Below, piece after piece: positions 63,295 to 64,000 of a DNA stretch of 64,000 bases (positions within the stretch are counted from its first letter, which is position 1; every line of letters begins with the position of its first letter). Both the position numbers and the translations under genes were made by a program. The DNA comes from Synechococcus sp. RSCCF101. Its GTDB lineage: Bacteria; Cyanobacteriota; Cyanobacteriia; PCC-6307; Cyanobiaceae. The notes below the pieces were generated by a model, which did not search any database, was not told the DNA's origin, and saw only the letters and a list, made by a program, of their open reading frames with translations. The DNA is taken from contig NZ_CP035632.1 in assembly GCF_008807075.1 (NCBI RefSeq), forward strand, positions 558,001 to 622,000. Reading direction: 5' to 3'.

Positions 63295-63991
63295 TCAGCA
63301 GCGAGCCGGCCCTGTTGAGCGGCCAGAACCGCCACACGGCCCGCCCGATGATCTGATCGTTGGGAAGAAAGGCACCGCCGGGCCAGAAGCGTCCGTCCCA
63401 GCTGTTGCCACGGTTGTCCCCTAGCGTGAGAACGTGCTCGTCGGGAACGACGGCCTCCAGCGTGCGGCAGGGACCGACCCCCTCCGCTGTCACCGGACAG
63501 AAGTTGGAGACGTAGGGCTCCTCGAGCCGCTCACCATTGATGCGCACCTCACCTCTGGGGTCGACACTCACCCGATCGCCGGACACGGCCACCACCCGTT
63601 TGATGTAGGCATCGCAGGCGGGGTGGTGCAGCCCCGGCACGGAGCTGATCAGAGGCAGGTTGGCCAGCAGGCAGCGAAGCCGGCCCGGTTCGGGTTCGCT
63701 CCGCAGAGCGGGATCGAAGGAATAGGGGGAGTGGAACACCACGATTTCCCCGCGCTTCGGCGCACGCCCCCTCAGGCTGAGCTTCTCCACCAGCAGGCGG
63801 TCCTGAACCTGAAGGCCGGGCAGCATGGAGCCCGAGGGAATGAAGCGGGCCTCAGCGAGAAACTGTCGGATGCCCATGTAAAGGGCGAGTGTGACCAGCA
63901 CCGGACCCCAGAAGTCCAGCAGGGCATTGCGGCGGCTCGCTGGTGGTGGATCCGAGGGATGAGGTGCGTCGCTCGGGGCCTGTCGGCTCAA
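63254..63991 (-). CDS. lepB: Signal peptidase I
   Basis: Membrane serine protease that removes signal peptides. 245 residues. One N-terminal membrane helix (about 26-45), catalytic S55 in FIPSGSMLPGL, general base K131 in YIKRVVAVSGDRV, and GDNRGNSWDGRFWPGG near the end. The start is TTG 63991; codons upstream remain open to the window edge, so the real start could lie beyond it. A cysteine-containing insert (RCLLANLPLISSVPGLHHPA) lies between the two catalytic residues, as in some cyanobacterial forms. Confidence 0.93.
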   Translation of the reverse strand: MSRQAPSDAPHPSDPPPASRRNALLDFWGPVLVTLALYMGIRQFLAEARFIPSGSMLPGLQVQDRLLVEKLSLRGRAPKRGEIVVFHSPYSFDPALRSEPEPGRLRCLLANLPLISSVPGLHHPACDAYIKRVVAVSGDRVSVDPRGEVRINGERLEEPYVSNFCPVTAEGVGPCRTLEAVVPDEHVLTLGDNRGNSWDGRFWPGGAFLPNDQIIGRAVWRFWPLNRAGSLLIRDPLPQGAQAQP

Positions 63992-64000
63992 GGGTGGTGC

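Overview
The window is a GC-rich, gene-dense piece of an alpha-cyanobacterium, most likely a Cyanobium or freshwater/brackish Synechococcus relative. The evidence is a form IA Rubisco inside a cso-type (alpha) carboxysome operon, chlN/chlB/chlL plus light-dependent por, psaM, a CRR6-family protein, a ferrochelatase with a chlorophyll-binding tail, and very high GC with heavy GTG/TTG start use. I found 57 protein genes (two touch a window edge), no tRNA, rRNA, CRISPR array or insertion sequence, and no gene-free stretch above 300 bases (the largest gap is about 226 bases).

Layout. 1-10990 (minus strand) is one CO2-concentrating array read right to left: csoS1, cbbL, cbbS, csoS2, csoS3 (carbonic anhydrase), csoS4A, csoS4B, csoS1E, a bacterioferritin, then ndhF4 and ndhD4 of a CO2-hydrating NDH-1 complex. 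The divergent rdgB/ham1 (11208) and the tandem-BMC shell gene csoS1D (11815-12591) extend the locus. 13916-18067 holds the dark-operative protochlorophyllide reductase genes chlN-chlB-chlL; facing them is a psaM - membrane protein - por - cytochrome P450 array. 21276-27788 is housekeeping (CRR6, TauE-like permease, lipoate ligase-like, site-2 protease, trpF, folE, SDR, accA).

27923-37680 is the main accessory locus: a 2909-residue modular type I polyketide synthase whose order (acyl-AMP ligase, ACP, KS, AT, KR, ACP, sulfotransferase, thioesterase) is that of the terminal-olefin synthase Ols, followed by a translationally coupled gene of unknown function. Part of this locus has clearly lower GC than its surroundings. 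A creatininase-family gene lies upstream, possibly linked by a 76-codon ORF.

38831-63991 contains ribosomal protein S1, a Tab2-like protein, a laccase-domain protein, a photolyase, a metal-hydrolase-fold protein, a run hemH - M23 peptidase - ilvB - small secreted proteins, a tyrosine-recombinase-like protein, a methyltransferase-CobO fusion, pyrH-frr, a geranylgeranyl-reductase-like flavoprotein, a cNMP-binding protein, transaldolase with EF hands, ftsI with a small division-like partner, a CPBP protease, a double histidine phosphatase, a dihydroorotase-like protein and signal peptidase I.

The most interesting observations are the Ols locus in an alpha-cyanobacterial background with its coupled partner; recurrent palindromes at convergent gene ends whose arms contain both stop codons; a sliding-clamp-like pentapeptide at the photolyase C-terminus; a CsoS2-like VTGTQ motif at the N-terminus of CsoS1D; and a methyltransferase-CobO fusion.
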